A stretch of 64,000 bases of DNA from Methylohalomonas sp034521715 (lineage in GTDB: Bacteria > Pseudomonadota > Gammaproteobacteria > Methylohalomonadales > Methylohalomonadaceae), in the NCBI GenBank assembly GCA_034521715.1, contig JAXHLY010000002.1, forward strand, positions 124,001-188,000, written 5' to 3'. A program made the position numbers and the translations under genes. Each line of letters starts with the position of its first letter. Position 1 is the first letter of the stretch. Positions 19,088 to 28,306 of this stretch are shown piece by piece. Under the pieces are notes generated by a model. That model saw nothing but the letters and a program-made list of their open reading frames with translations, did no database searches and was not told the DNA's origin.

Positions 19088-20593
19088 GATGGTTCCGCTC
19101 CCTGCGTGCCGGGCCGGCCACGGGTGACCACTCCCTGGTCGCTCAGGGTGTATTCGTTGACGTAATCCGCGGTGGGCATGCCACGGGATTTGACGACTGT
19201 CAGCAGCCGGTGCAGCGTATAGTCGCGTTCCTCGCGGCGCAGTTTGATCCACATGTCGATGGCCGACGAGATGCCGAGCGTGCTCTCACCACCGCTGCTG
19301 TCCGTAAGCAGTTCCGTGGCCACCGTCGTCACGCCCTCGACCCTCGAGCAGCGACAGCAGGCGCAGCACCATGGCCGTGCTGTTGGCGCCGACCAGCTTG
19401 TGGCTCAGGGCGCTGAGCGGGTCCAGAATCACGACGGCGGGCTGGTGCTGATGTACCGCTCGCAGTATCCGCAACAAATGCTCCTCCCAGCCCGTCTCCG
19501 CCGCCAGCATGGGTTCCAGCACCAGCCGCCCTCTGCCCCGGGGTGTGTCGAGATGGGGCCTCAGGTCGATGCCGACGCTGCGCTGGTTGCGCATGAGTTC
19601 ATCGTCCCCTTCCTCGAAGCTCAGGTAGAGTACATCCTCGCCGCGCTCGCAGGCGGCGCGGGCGAAGGAAGCGGCGAATGTGGTCTTGCCGGTGCCGGAC
19701 TGGCCGGAATACATGGCCGTCACGCCCCGGTAAATGCCTTCCCCGCCGAGCATGCCGTCAAGGCCGGGGATGCCGGTGGATAACCGCTCGCTGGTGGAAC
19801 TGGCGTGCATGCGCGTGGCGGTCAGCGGCATTACGAAGATGCCTTCCTGGTCGATGAGATAGGGGAACTCATTGGTGCCGTGGCCGCCGCCGCGGCGCTT
19901 GACCACCCGCAGCAGGCGGATCATGACGCGTTCGGTGATCTCCTGCTTGAGGGCGATGACGCAGTCGGCGATGTAGTCCTCGATGCCGTAGCGCCGGTTG
20001 AAGTCACCGTGTTCACCTATGTTGATCACCGTGGTGGTTTGCCGCTCGCGGATCCAGTCGAAGACGCGGCGCAATTCGAACTGCAGGCTTTTCTCGGCGC
20101 CGATGAAGGCGCCTTCCAGGCCGTCGATGGCGTCGATCACCAGTCTTCGGGCGCCGGTCTGTTCAATGGCATGATCGATGCGGGCCAGGATGGCGCTTAA
20201 TTCCAGTGTTTCCCCGCTCGTCATTTCCTCGCGATCGGGGCGCATGTCCAGAATGCGTGCCCGGCCGGCCTCGATATGCGCGCTCAGGTTCAGGCCCAAA
20301 GCATCGGCGTGCCGGATCAGGGCCTGCGGCGATTCATCGAAGGTGACCATCACGCCGGGTTCGCCGGTGTCCAGGCCATGACAGAGAAAACTCAGGCTGA
20401 TGACCGTCTTGCCGGTGCCGGGTCCGCCGCGCAGCAGGGTGGGCTGGGCGGCGGGCAGGCCGCCGCGCATGATGAAATCGAAACCTTCAATGCCGGTCGC
20501 GGAGACCGGCGAGTCGATGCGGGGAGTCGCAGTGTGGTCACGGATATCCGGCAGGCCGGTCTTGCCCGACTCAGTGTCTTGCCTTGTCGTCAT
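19084..20593 (-). CDS. kaiC: KaiC-family double-domain ATPase/autokinase, frameshifted
   Basis: About 502 residues with tandem RecA-like domains. CI has P-loop GGPGTGKT (56-63) and catalytic-type FDES near 87. CII has P-loop GQSGTGKT (297-304) and the SFEEGDDEL acidic pair near 327. The segment aligning with the S431/T432 phosphosites reads GISSAIDMW, a Ser-Ser pair. One extra G near 19338 breaks the frame between LLSLLE and VEGVTTVATELLTDS. It has a strong ribosome site (GGAGGGGG). It heads a coupled operon whose two distal genes are c-di-GMP enzymes, so KaiB/KaiC state may set c-di-GMP levels here (inference). Confidence 0.92.
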
Positions 20594-20948
20594 AGCCCCC
20601 TCCGCGGGGCCGGAATAATAAGTGCAGCGTACTGAATTTACAGCAGATATTCTAGATCAATTCCGTCAATTCCGGGGTCAATTCCGGGGACAGTACTCCA
20701 TCTCGCGTTCGTATCTTTCCAGGGCTCGGCGTAAATGGAGTTCGGTATACTGTCCCCGAATTCCAATCATTTACTGGATTACGTTCGCGGTGATGACGAC
20801 AAGAGATATTCGCGTGTCCGAACCCTCATCCTTCCTTCTCCCAGAGGGAGAAGGGACAAAGTGCGCTTCGCGCTGTTTTTGTATGCGCGTTTATTTGCGG
20901 ACCAATCAGGAACACGAGATACGAGGAACGAGAGACGAACCACGATCC
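20594..20948. other. gene-free repeat-rich stretch upstream of kaiC
   Basis: No supportable gene. It holds the GGGGACAGTA inverted-repeat element (20664-20765). Next come a TTCTCCC-AGA-GGGAGAAG hairpin near 20838 and imperfect ACGAGATACGAGGAACGAG tandem words near 20908-20963. The last of these run into the 3' end of the nuclease gene. The kai promoter should lie at its left side, but I see no convincing -35/-10 pair. Confidence 0.5.
20664..20765. repeat. GGGGACAGTA inverted-repeat element, copy 1
   Basis: The arm AATTCCGGGGACAGTACTCC faces a complementary arm that reads GAATTCGGGGACAGTATACC on the other strand. It is related to the perfect hairpin at 49397-49472. Such GGGGACAG hairpins are often mobilised by Y1/REP-type transposases (recalled, not tested); no transposase gene is present here. 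Confidence 0.6.
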
Positions 20949-21726
20949 TCAATCACCAATCACCAGATCCGCCGGATGCCGTATCTGCATCCGCAACTGA
21001 TCGTTGCGAAGATAGAGATAGCCCCGCGCCTCCAGCGGGGTACCCTCGAGTCGATCGAAATCGATGTCTTCGAACAGCGGCAGGCTTTCGCGCTCGATGC
21101 GCAAGGCGAAATCATCGTCCAGATTCAGCCAGACACAGCAACGGCTGCGACCGATGCGCTGCACTTCGCCGGTGACGATGTAATAGCCGCGCTCATGACT
21201 GCTGAGGGTATCGGCCGGCCGCGGCTGGTAGCGGTCCAGCGCCCACAGGCCGTGCCGGGCCGCGCGGGCTTCCGCTGTGGCCTTGCGGTAGCAGTCGAGA
21301 TGGGTCAGGTTGGGCGGGATGGTCAGCGGTACGGCAAGTCCTTCGGCGAGCAGCTGCGCCTGCAGGTTGCGGCCCTCGGCGTAGACATGCGCGAGCAGCC
21401 GCCCATACTTGTCGCGGTCGTCGATGCCGCGGCGAAGCGTGATTTCATCGCTTACCGCAACCAGTTCCCGCAGACGGTTGCGTGCCTCGACGGCACCGGG
21501 GTCCGGCGGCCGGTCATCGCGGCCGAGCTCGGGCGTATCGATGCCGATCAGGCGGACTTTTTCGTCATTGTCGAGAAAGACGGTATCGCCGTCGTGGACG
21601 TAGCGGATGGCGACCGGTTCGCTGTCCTCTGGCAGGCACCCGGCGACAGCTGGCGCCGTGCCGGCGAACAGCAATAAAACCGATAAAAAGAAGGAACAGT
21701 ACCGGGATCCGCCGGCCCGGGCGCAC
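20949..21726 (-). CDS. secreted staphylococcal-nuclease-like (SNase) protein
   Basis: The conserved core starts YVHDGDTVFLDNDEKVRLIG and continues IDTPELGRD. It includes the SNase residues Arg and Asp/Glu around VRLIGIDTPE and the later Arg of DDRDKYGRLLAHVYAEG. The probable start is a GTG at 21726 giving a hydrophobic signal peptide (IPVLFLLFIGFIA). One extra base near 21675 then moves reading into FAGTAPAVAGCLPED. Without that correction no good start exists in the core frame. It follows rpmE by 22 bases. A C-terminal extension of about 90 residues beyond the nuclease fold has no assignment. Confidence 0.75.
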
Positions 21727-21748
21727 CGCGCGGCGGGTGCTACGCGGT

Positions 21749-21952
21749 CTAGCGGCCGTACTTGCGACGGAATTTGTCGACACGACCGGCGGTGTCGAGG
21801 ATCTTCTGCTTGCCGGTATAAAACGGATGGCATTTCGAGCAGACATCCACGTGCAGGTCTTCCGTATGCGTCGAGCGCGTCTTGAAGGTCTCGCCGCAGC
21901 TGCAGGTCACGGTGATTTCTATGTACTCGGGATGGATGTCCGTCTTCATCAT
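21749..21952 (-). CDS. rpmE: 50S ribosomal protein L31, zinc-binding type
   Basis: Begins MMKTDIHPEYIEITVTCSCG and has CSC plus CSKCHPFYTGKQ, the four-cysteine zinc form (C+ type), ending RVDKFRRKYGR. AAGGGG lies seven bases before the ATG at 21952; a GTG two codons upstream is less well placed. About 67 residues. Confidence 0.95.
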   Translation of the reverse strand: MMKTDIHPEYIEITVTCSCGETFKTRSTHTEDLHVDVCSKCHPFYTGKQKILDTAGRVDKFRRKYGR

Positions 21953-22092
21953 GCTCACGCCCCTTGGCGCCGGTCGGGGAAATTCAGTTCGTCCACGGCA
22001 CTTGTCCGTGAAGGCGGCGAAGTTTAGTCGAAAGCCGCGTTTGAAGCAACGTCTGGCCTAGGAGAAAAGGAGGGTTCAGATGGCAGGACAAC

Positions 22093-22155
22093 AATCCTGT
22101 GGGAGCGGACTGTGTCCGCGATAGTCCAATCGCCGATTCAAACCGGTTCCCACTG
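22093..22155. repeat. REP/BIME palindromic pair
   Basis: TGTGGGAGCGGACTGTGTCC is followed by a degenerate inverted partner ending GTTCCCACTG. It belongs to the same family as 34999-35053 and 46827-46895. Together with the next element it fills the 357-base gap between rpmE and xthA. Confidence 0.7.
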
Positions 22156-22180
22156 TGCTTTATGGCCGTCATAGCCTAGA

Positions 22181-22308
22181 GAAGCTCTGAATAATCCCCG
22201 CATGTCATTTCGACCAACGGGAGAAATCTTTTAACTTATTGATTTACAAAAAGCTATTTGCACAAGGATTTCTCGCTGCGCTCGAAATGACAAATTATTC
22301 AGAGCTTC
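22181..22308. repeat. inverted-repeat element with GAAGCTCTGAATAAT ends, copy 2
   Basis: The same terminal words and internal GTCATTTCGA / GAGAAATC blocks as 530-686, but flipped and with a different AT-rich centre. It ends two bases before the xthA stop codon, so its long stem may act as the xthA terminator. Confidence 0.75.
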
Positions 22309-22309
22309 C

Positions 22310-23083
22310 CTAGATATTGAATTCGGCGACTACTGGGGTGTGGTCCGAGGGCCGTTCGCTGGCCCGCGGGGCCTTGTCGATATGGCAGCTGCGGCAGCGT
22401 TCGGCCAGCGGCCGGCTGGCGAGGATATGGTCGATGCGCAGGCCGCGGTTGCGACGGAAGCCGGCGGCGCGGTAATCCCACCAGGTGTATTCGCCATCCG
22501 GCTGATCGAACAGCCGGTAACAGTCCACCAGGCCGTGATCAATCAGTTTGCGGAATTCGGCCTTTTCAGGCTCGCTGAACAGCACCTTGTCACGCCAGGC
22601 CTCGGGATCATGGACATCGCGGTCCTCGGGGGCGATGTTGAAGTCGCCGGTGACGATGACATTCGCATAATCGGCGAGCAGGCTGGTGACGTATCCCTGC
22701 AGGTGTGCCAGCCATTTGAGCTTGTAGTCGTATTTATCGGAGCCGACCTCGGCGCCGTTGGGTATATAGAGATTGAGAAAACACAGTTCCTTATCAGCGG
22801 CGCAGAGGACGCGGCGCTGCGGATCCTCGAGCCCCGGCAGTGAGGTCGCCAGCGTTGTCATGGCGCGATTGCGAAAGACAACAGCGACGCCATTGTAGGT
22901 ACGCTGGCCGGAAAACAGCACCTGATAGCCGGCCGCCTCCAGTTCGGCCTGCGGAAAATCGGCATCCTGCAGCTTGGTTTCCTGCAGGCCGAGGATATCC
23001 ACGGGGCTGGTTTCCAGCCACGCCAGCACCTGCGGCAGGCGTACGCGCAGCGAGTTTATGTTCCAGGTTGCGACTTGCAGCAT
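22310..23083 (-). CDS. xthA: exodeoxyribonuclease III
   Basis: 257-residue AP endonuclease/3'-5' exonuclease of base excision repair. Visible motifs: WNINSLRVRL, the metal-binding LGLQETKLQD, YNGVAVVFR, VTGDFNIAPEDRDVHDP and the C-terminal LRIDHILAS and SDHTPVVAEF. These cover the Glu, Asp-Asn and Asp-His catalytic set. The reading frame is intact and ends inside the edge of a repeat element. Confidence 0.95.
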   Translation of the reverse strand: MLQVATWNINSLRVRLPQVLAWLETSPVDILGLQETKLQDADFPQAELEAAGYQVLFSGQRTYNGVAVVFRNRAMTTLATSLPGLEDPQRRVLCAADKELCFLNLYIPNGAEVGSDKYDYKLKWLAHLQGYVTSLLADYANVIVTGDFNIAPEDRDVHDPEAWRDKVLFSEPEKAEFRKLIDHGLVDCYRLFDQPDGEYTWWDYRAAGFRRNRGLRIDHILASRPLAERCRSCHIDKAPRASERPSDHTPVVAEFNI

Positions 23084-23133
23084 GGAAAGGCCTCAGTGAA
23101 AGAAAGCGTTTTCGTGCCGAAGGCCGGGAAGTA

Positions 23134-23772
23134 TCAGACGCGAAAGCCGCCGTGGCGGCGGCGATTCAGGTAGTCCATCAGCCAGGCACCGAGCAGCACC
23201 GCCAGCACCAGCAACAGCGCGATAGCGGCGGCCAGGTAGCGCGGGCGTTCCAGTACCGATGCCAGCCGGCGCGCAGCAGCCGGTGCTGCTGTTTTATCGC
23301 CGGTGTCCTCGAGTTCGCTGATGCGGGAACGCAGTTTTGCCGCCTGCTCCCGTTCAGCCGCGAGTTCGGCCTGCAGCCGCTGCAGTTCCGCCGGCGCGGC
23401 CTGGCCGTTTTCGTCGGCCTGCTGATCACGCAGCCGGCGTAGCTCCGCACGGGTGCGTTTCAGTTCCGCCTCGGCCTCGTTCAGCAATTGCCGCGTCGGC
23501 TTGCTCGGCATCAGGAAACGCTGGTCGATCCAGCCGACGGTACCGGCGTCGTCACGCACCTGTACCCGCGCACCTTCCCTTGCCATGACCTCGAGCCTAC
23601 TGCCGGTGGGCAGGAGCTTCAGGATCGGGCTGGATACCTCCGGCGTTTCATGCAACCCGGCCTCGACCTGATCGATGATAAACACGCTCTCGGCATGTAC
23701 CGCCAGCGGTACCGACAGCAGGCAGCACAGTACGAGCCGGCGGATGAATGCAATTCTCGTTCGCACAGGCAT
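23134..23772 (-). CDS. SH3-domain coiled-coil membrane protein (TIGR04211 type)
   Basis: The start is the ATG at 23772, five bases after the prlC stop. A signal peptide (residues 1-25, ending VHAES) leads into a bacterial SH3 domain (VEAGLHETPEVSSPILKLLP ... VGWIDQRFLM). About 70 residues of coiled coil (AELKRTRAELRRLRDQ) follow, then a C-terminal transmembrane helix (LAAAIALLLVLAVLLGAWL) and a basic tail. This order is that of the YgiM/TIGR04211 family, an inner-membrane protein exposing SH3 to the periplasm. About 212 residues. Confidence 0.8.
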   Translation of the reverse strand: MPVRTRIAFIRRLVLCCLLSVPLAVHAESVFIIDQVEAGLHETPEVSSPILKLLPTGSRLEVMAREGARVQVRDDAGTVGWIDQRFLMPSKPTRQLLNEAEAELKRTRAELRRLRDQQADENGQAAPAELQRLQAELAAEREQAAKLRSRISELEDTGDKTAAPAAARRLASVLERPRYLAAAIALLLVLAVLLGAWLMDYLNRRRHGGFRV

Positions 23773-23776
23773 GGTT

Positions 23777-25837
23777 TCAGGCGGTGATTCCGGAATGCCG
23801 CAGCAGGGGTTCGATGCTCGGTTCCCGCCCGCGGAACTCGGCAAACAGATCCAGCGGATCGCGCGAGCCGCCCTGCTCGAGGATCGTCTGCAGGAAGGCA
23901 TTACCGGTGGCGGCATCGAACAGTCCGCCTTCCTCGAACAGCGAGAAGGCATCAGCCGACAGGACCTCGGCCCACTTGTAACTGTAGTAACCGGCGGCGT
24001 AACCGCCGGCGAAGATATGGGCAAATCCGTGCTGGAAGCGGTTGAACGACGGCGGTGCCGTGACGGCCACTTGTTCGCGGACCTCGTTCAACAGCTGCTG
24101 AATCGCCCGGCTGTCATGGCCGGCGTATTCGAGATGCAGGCGGAAATCGAACAGCGCGAATTCCAGCTGGCGCACCATGTGCATGCCGGCCTGGTAATTG
24201 CGCGTCGCCTGCATTTTCGCAAACAGATCCGCGGGTATCGGTTCGCCGGTCTGGTAATGGCGCGCGAACAGGTCCAGTGCCTCGCGCTCCCAGCACCAGT
24301 TTTCCATGAACTGGCTCGGCAGCTCGACGGCGTCCCAGGGGACGCCGTTGATGCCGGCAACACCGGGATAATCGATGCGGGTCAGCATGTGATGCAGGCC
24401 GTGACCGAATTCATGAAACAGGGTCAGGACTTCCTGATGGGTCAGCAGTGACGGCTGATCGCCCACCGGCGGGGTGAAATTGCAGATCAGGTAGGCAACC
24501 GGCAGCTGAATACCCGATGCGGTTTTCCGGCGTGCGAGGCATTCATCCATCCACGCACCACCGCGTTTCTGTGGCCGCGCGAACAGATCCATGTAAAAAC
24601 CGGCACGCTGGTTGCCGTCGGCGTCGAAGATTTCATAATAGCGGACGTCACTGTGCCAGATCGGTACGCCGCTGCGTTGCTGGATACGAATGCCATAAAG
24701 CTTATTCACCACCGTAAACAGGCCCTGCACCACTGCATCGACGGGGAAATAGGGCCGCAGATCTTCCTGTGACAGATCGAATTTCGCCTGCCGCATTTTT
24801 TCGGTGTAGTACGCAACGTCCCAGGCCTCGAGTTGCTCAAGACCGTCTGTTTCAGCAGCGAATTCAGACAGAGCCCGGTATTCTTCCTCCGCTACCTTGT
24901 GTGTACGCCGGGTCAGGTCATGCAGAAAATCCATCACCTCCGAGGGGGACTTGGCCATCTTGCGGGCCAGCGAATAATGCGCATAGGTTTCAAAACCCAG
25001 CAACCGGGCGAGTTCATGGCGCATCGCCAGGATCTTTTCCATGGCCTCGCTGTTATCCCAGCGGCCGGCATACGGTCCCTGGTCCGAGGCGCGGGTAACA
25101 AAGGCCTCATAGACTTCGCGCCGCAAGTCGCGATCGTCGGCATAACTGATGACCGGCATATACGAGGGAAAATCGAGACCCAGCAGCCAGCCTTCCCCTT
25201 CCTCGCGTCTCGCATTCTGTTCCAGCAGTGACAGTGCCGAATCCGGCAGGCCGCGCAAGGCTGTCTTGTCGGTAATATGCTTGTGCCAGGCATTGGTGGC
25301 ATCAAGCAGGTTTTCCTCGAATTTCGTCTGCAGCTGCGGCAGTTCCTGCTGGATGTCGCGGTAACGTGCCCTGGCTTCGCCTTCGAGGTTGATACCGGAC
25401 AGCCGGAAATCGCGCAGCGCATTGTCGATGATCTTTTTCCGGGCGGCATCCAGACCGGCGTATCCGTTACTATCGGCAACGCTCTTGTATGCCTGGTACA
25501 GACCGTGGTGTTGGCCGAGTTCGGTGGCGTAGTCGGACAGTTTCGGCAGGCAGGCATTATAGGCCTGGCGCAGCATTTCGTTATCGGCGACGGCATGCAG
25601 ATGGCTGACTGGCGACCATACCCGGTTCAGGCGATCGTCCAGTTCTTCCAGCGGCTGCAGGATGTTGTCCCAGTTGTAGTCGCCGGTTTCATTCAACAGC
25701 GCCTCGATCCGGGTCCGGTTGTAGGCCAGCTGGCTGTCCACGGCCGTTTCCACATGTTCCGGACGGATACGATCGAAATCGGGAAGGCCATCCGTCTTCA
25801 ACAGGGGATTATCCGTAATGGTTATTGATTCATTCAT
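23777..25837 (-). CDS. prlC: oligopeptidase A (M3 metallopeptidase)
   Basis: Cytoplasmic zinc peptidase degrading short peptides, including cleaved signal peptides. The catalytic motif is HEFGHGLHHMLT near residue 460. Other family marks are NPLLKTDGLPDFDRIRPEHV at the N-terminus and FNRFQHGFAHIFAGGYAAGY near the end. The ATG at 25837 is chosen over an upstream start (25867) because the family begins at MNES-like positions. About 686 residues, intact. Confidence 0.95.
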   Translation of the reverse strand: MNESITITDNPLLKTDGLPDFDRIRPEHVETAVDSQLAYNRTRIEALLNETGDYNWDNILQPLEELDDRLNRVWSPVSHLHAVADNEMLRQAYNACLPKLSDYATELGQHHGLYQAYKSVADSNGYAGLDAARKKIIDNALRDFRLSGINLEGEARARYRDIQQELPQLQTKFEENLLDATNAWHKHITDKTALRGLPDSALSLLEQNARREEGEGWLLGLDFPSYMPVISYADDRDLRREVYEAFVTRASDQGPYAGRWDNSEAMEKILAMRHELARLLGFETYAHYSLARKMAKSPSEVMDFLHDLTRRTHKVAEEEYRALSEFAAETDGLEQLEAWDVAYYTEKMRQAKFDLSQEDLRPYFPVDAVVQGLFTVVNKLYGIRIQQRSGVPIWHSDVRYYEIFDADGNQRAGFYMDLFARPQKRGGAWMDECLARRKTASGIQLPVAYLICNFTPPVGDQPSLLTHQEVLTLFHEFGHGLHHMLTRIDYPGVAGINGVPWDAVELPSQFMENWCWEREALDLFARHYQTGEPIPADLFAKMQATRNYQAGMHMVRQLEFALFDFRLHLEYAGHDSRAIQQLLNEVREQVAVTAPPSFNRFQHGFAHIFAGGYAAGYYSYKWAEVLSADAFSLFEEGGLFDAATGNAFLQTILEQGGSRDPLDLFAEFRGREPSIEPLLRHSGITA

Positions 25838-25920
25838 GATGATTCCCGCGTGACATCGCTCCCTCACCGTGCGGTTGCCACTTTAACCGATTCTCAGGCC
25901 GGTCAACACACCCCGGGGAT

Positions 25921-26850
25921 TCATGCAGGCGCGGCAAGACGGGTGGTAATAAGCCAGCTGCAGGCGGCGCCGGTGAATAGTGCCAAAGTAAACAGGCAAA
26001 TCATGAACGCCTGATAACGACTCACCAGATCGAACTGCGGCACAGCCGAGAGCAGAAACGGTCGGCGGGCATCGTGGGTGGTCGATAGTATATGTACTGG
26101 CTCGGCCTGTTGCAGTTCGCCGTGGTGTTTCAGTACTTCCTGCCAGGCGGCGGCGCGCACCTGTTCCCATTCTTCCAGCCCGATCTCGCCGTCGCTGTTT
26201 TCATCGAAGCGCCGCAAAAGCATTTCGGTATCCGTCTTCCATTCGCGCAGGATCTCGCGCAGTAATGTCTGGTGATTGGCACCGCTGCCGGGGCCACCGA
26301 TGGTCTCGAACAGGCCGATGGCATACAGCGAATCACCGGCGTGCAAACGTGACTCGCGGAATTTGTAACGGCCGCCGAAGCTGAACCAGCGTCTGCCGGT
26401 GGCAAGCGGCCGGCTGTCACGAGTTGCGCCATACCAGGTCTGATTGGCACTGGCGGTCACACGGGCGCCATCGGGATCGATAACGCACTGGCCGGTATCC
26501 TCGACCAGCAGGAACAGTTCACTGCTGCGGCCCGATTCGACCGTGACCCAGCGGCGGTTCTTGCCGCTGCCGCGGCGTTCCTGAACGGCATACTGGTACC
26601 AGGCACAGTGACTGCCGGTCAGGGGAGCCAGGATCGGCGGCCCGTCCATCAGTTCGCAACGGCCCTCGAGTTCAACGTAACCCTGGGCCGCCGAACGCAC
26701 TCTGGAAGTCGGTATATCTTCAATGATGCGTTTACGGATCAGGAACATGAATCCCTGGAACAGGCTGACCGCGCAGATGACGGCGAGTACTCCGGCCAGC
26801 AGCCAGAAATCATCGGCATCGGCGCTATATACCCATGTGGTGATTTCCAT
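25921..26850 (-). CDS. GIDE-domain membrane protein with an EF-hand
   Basis: 309 residues. An N-terminal transmembrane helix (about 16-37) is followed by a GIDE-like region (PPILAPLTGSHCAWYQYAVQ ... FLLVEDTGQCVIDPDGARV). Near residue 215 a canonical EF-hand loop appears (DENSDGEIGLEE, Asp at 1, Asn 3, Asp 5, Glu at 12). A final transmembrane helix lies at about 285-302. GIDE proteins in bacteria often sit next to lemA, as here (21 bases downstream of lemA). A calcium-responsive role is suggested by the EF-hand but is not shown. Confidence 0.75.
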   Translation of the reverse strand: MEITTWVYSADADDFWLLAGVLAVICAVSLFQGFMFLIRKRIIEDIPTSRVRSAAQGYVELEGRCELMDGPPILAPLTGSHCAWYQYAVQERRGSGKNRRWVTVESGRSSELFLLVEDTGQCVIDPDGARVTASANQTWYGATRDSRPLATGRRWFSFGGRYKFRESRLHAGDSLYAIGLFETIGGPGSGANHQTLLREILREWKTDTEMLLRRFDENSDGEIGLEEWEQVRAAAWQEVLKHHGELQQAEPVHILSTTHDARRPFLLSAVPQFDLVSRYQAFMICLFTLALFTGAACSWLITTRLAAPA

Positions 26851-26871
26851 GGGTGGAGGAGCAGCCAGGCG

Positions 26872-27444
26872 TTAACTGAACAAGGCCGTCATGTCCACAT
26901 CACGCACCTGTTCCTCACTGAAGACCAGCAGGTCTTTGGGCGTGAAATTGAACATGCGCGCGATGATCACGTCGGGGAATTGCTCGATCCGGATGTTGTT
27001 CTGATTCACTGATTCATTGTAGAACTCGCGGCGATCGGCAATCGCGTTCTCCAGACCGGTGATGCGTCCCTGAAGATGCTTGAAGGTGTCGTTGGCCTTG
27101 AGGTCGGGATAATCTTCGGCCACGGCGAACAGGTTGCCGAGACCCAGTCGCAGCTCGGTCTCGGCCGGTCCCAGGGCGGGCACATCGCCGCGCTCGCGTG
27201 CCGCTGATACCTGGGCGCGGGCCTGCATGACCCGCTCCAGGGTTTTCTGTTCGTATTTCATGTACTGCTTGCAGGTCTCGACCAGCTTCGGCAGTTCGTC
27301 GTGTCGCTGCTTTAACAACACATCGATGTTTGCCCAGGCCTTGTCGACGTTGTGTTTCAGTGCGACCAGGTGGTTGTAAAGAATGATGCTGTAAAGCACC
27401 AGCGCGACCAGAATCCCCAGGACAACGAAATTACCCCATTCCAT
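26872..27444 (-). CDS. lemA: LemA family protein
   Basis: 190 residues with one N-terminal transmembrane helix (about 5-24), then the family core: LKHNVDKAWANIDVLLKQRH, LPKLVETCKQYMKYE, ARERGDVPALGPAE and the ending NIRIEQFPDVIIARMFNF. LemA proteins are helical membrane-associated proteins of uncertain function. The frame is intact, and GIDE follows on the same strand. Confidence 0.93.
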   Translation of the reverse strand: MEWGNFVVLGILVALVLYSIILYNHLVALKHNVDKAWANIDVLLKQRHDELPKLVETCKQYMKYEQKTLERVMQARAQVSAARERGDVPALGPAETELRLGLGNLFAVAEDYPDLKANDTFKHLQGRITGLENAIADRREFYNESVNQNNIRIEQFPDVIIARMFNFTPKDLLVFSEEQVRDVDMTALFS

Positions 27445-27631
27445 GATGTTTCTCCCGACATCATCTGATTATCCAAGACGGCCTCGTGGCTGATGTCCAG
27501 CCAGTATAGCAAGCCGTTAATCGGCGCAGATCGAAACAATAATGCTTATCACGATAAATCAAAAGCTTATGGCTTGCGAATGAGGTGGCGGCCGCCTAGA
27601 ATCCTGACACCCTTAATTACGGAGCGCTGCC

Positions 27632-28096
27632 ATGCAGGGCGACAAAAAAGTCATCGATTACCTGAACCGCGTACTGACCAACGAGCTTACTGCCATCAAC
27701 CAGTATTTTCTGCATGCGCGCATGTACAAGAACTGGGGGCTGAGCGAACTCAATGAGCACGAATATAATGAATCCGTTGACGAAATGAAGCATGCCGACA
27801 AGCTCATCGAGCGCATCCTGTTTCTGGAAGGCCTGCCCAATCTGCAGGATATTGGCAAACTGCTCCTCGGCGAAAACCCGAAGGAGATGCTGGAGCTGGA
27901 CCTGAAGCTGGAGCACCAGGCCGTACCGCTGCTGCGCGAGGCGGCGGCTTACTGCGAGTCGATCAAGGACTATGTCAGTCGCGATCTGTTTACCGAGATC
28001 CTCGATGGCGAGGAAGAGCACATCGACTGGCTGGAAACCCAGCTGGACTTGATCGGCCGCGTCGGCCTGGAGAATTACCTGCAGTCGAAGATGTAA
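27632..28096 (+). CDS. bfr: bacterioferritin
   Basis: 154-residue iron-storage subunit. All ferroxidase ligands can be counted: Glu18, Glu51, His54, Glu94, Glu127 and His130. Met52, the heme axial ligand, is present in VDEMKHAD. It is followed by an intrinsic terminator and then bfd, the usual iron-release partner. Confidence 0.97.
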   Translation: MQGDKKVIDYLNRVLTNELTAINQYFLHARMYKNWGLSELNEHEYNESVDEMKHADKLIERILFLEGLPNLQDIGKLLLGENPKEMLELDLKLEHQAVPLLREAAAYCESIKDYVSRDLFTEILDGEEEHIDWLETQLDLIGRVGLENYLQSKM

Positions 28097-28189
28097 GCGC
28101 AACACGCCATCCTGCCTGGCACGAGGCTTGGCCACCGCCCCGCGGCAGGGGCGGACGGCAGGGCAGAAATTAGAAGAAGTCTAAACAGG

Positions 28190-28212
28190 GCCCGGATATA
28201 CCGGGCTTTTTG
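28190..28212 (+). terminator. intrinsic terminator after bfr
   Basis: GCCCGG-ATATA-CCGGGC stem-loop followed by TTTTTG. It separates bfr from bfd, so the two are probably transcribed separately. Confidence 0.9.
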
Positions 28213-28232
28213 TTGAATTCTTGTTGCAAACG

Positions 28233-28274
28233 TTTCTCATTAGTACTAATATTCTGAATACCAATTGAGAATCA
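28233..28274 (+). promoter_or_regulatory. probable Fur-binding region upstream of bfd
   Basis: AT-rich stretch with facing Fur half-sites TTCTCATT and AATTGAGAATC separated by TAGTACTAATATTC. Position and composition fit iron repression of bfd, which is expected for this gene. No exact 19-bp match to the consensus. Confidence 0.5.
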
Positions 28275-28306
28275 AGATCCGGGAAATCCCTGGTGGGCGA
28301 TGAATC

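Noticed and set aside
17705..19165. 486-codon plus-strand frame across the GGDEF/kaiB genes
   Set aside because: Antisense shadow; the minus strand has PAS, GGDEF and KaiB motifs and coupled starts.
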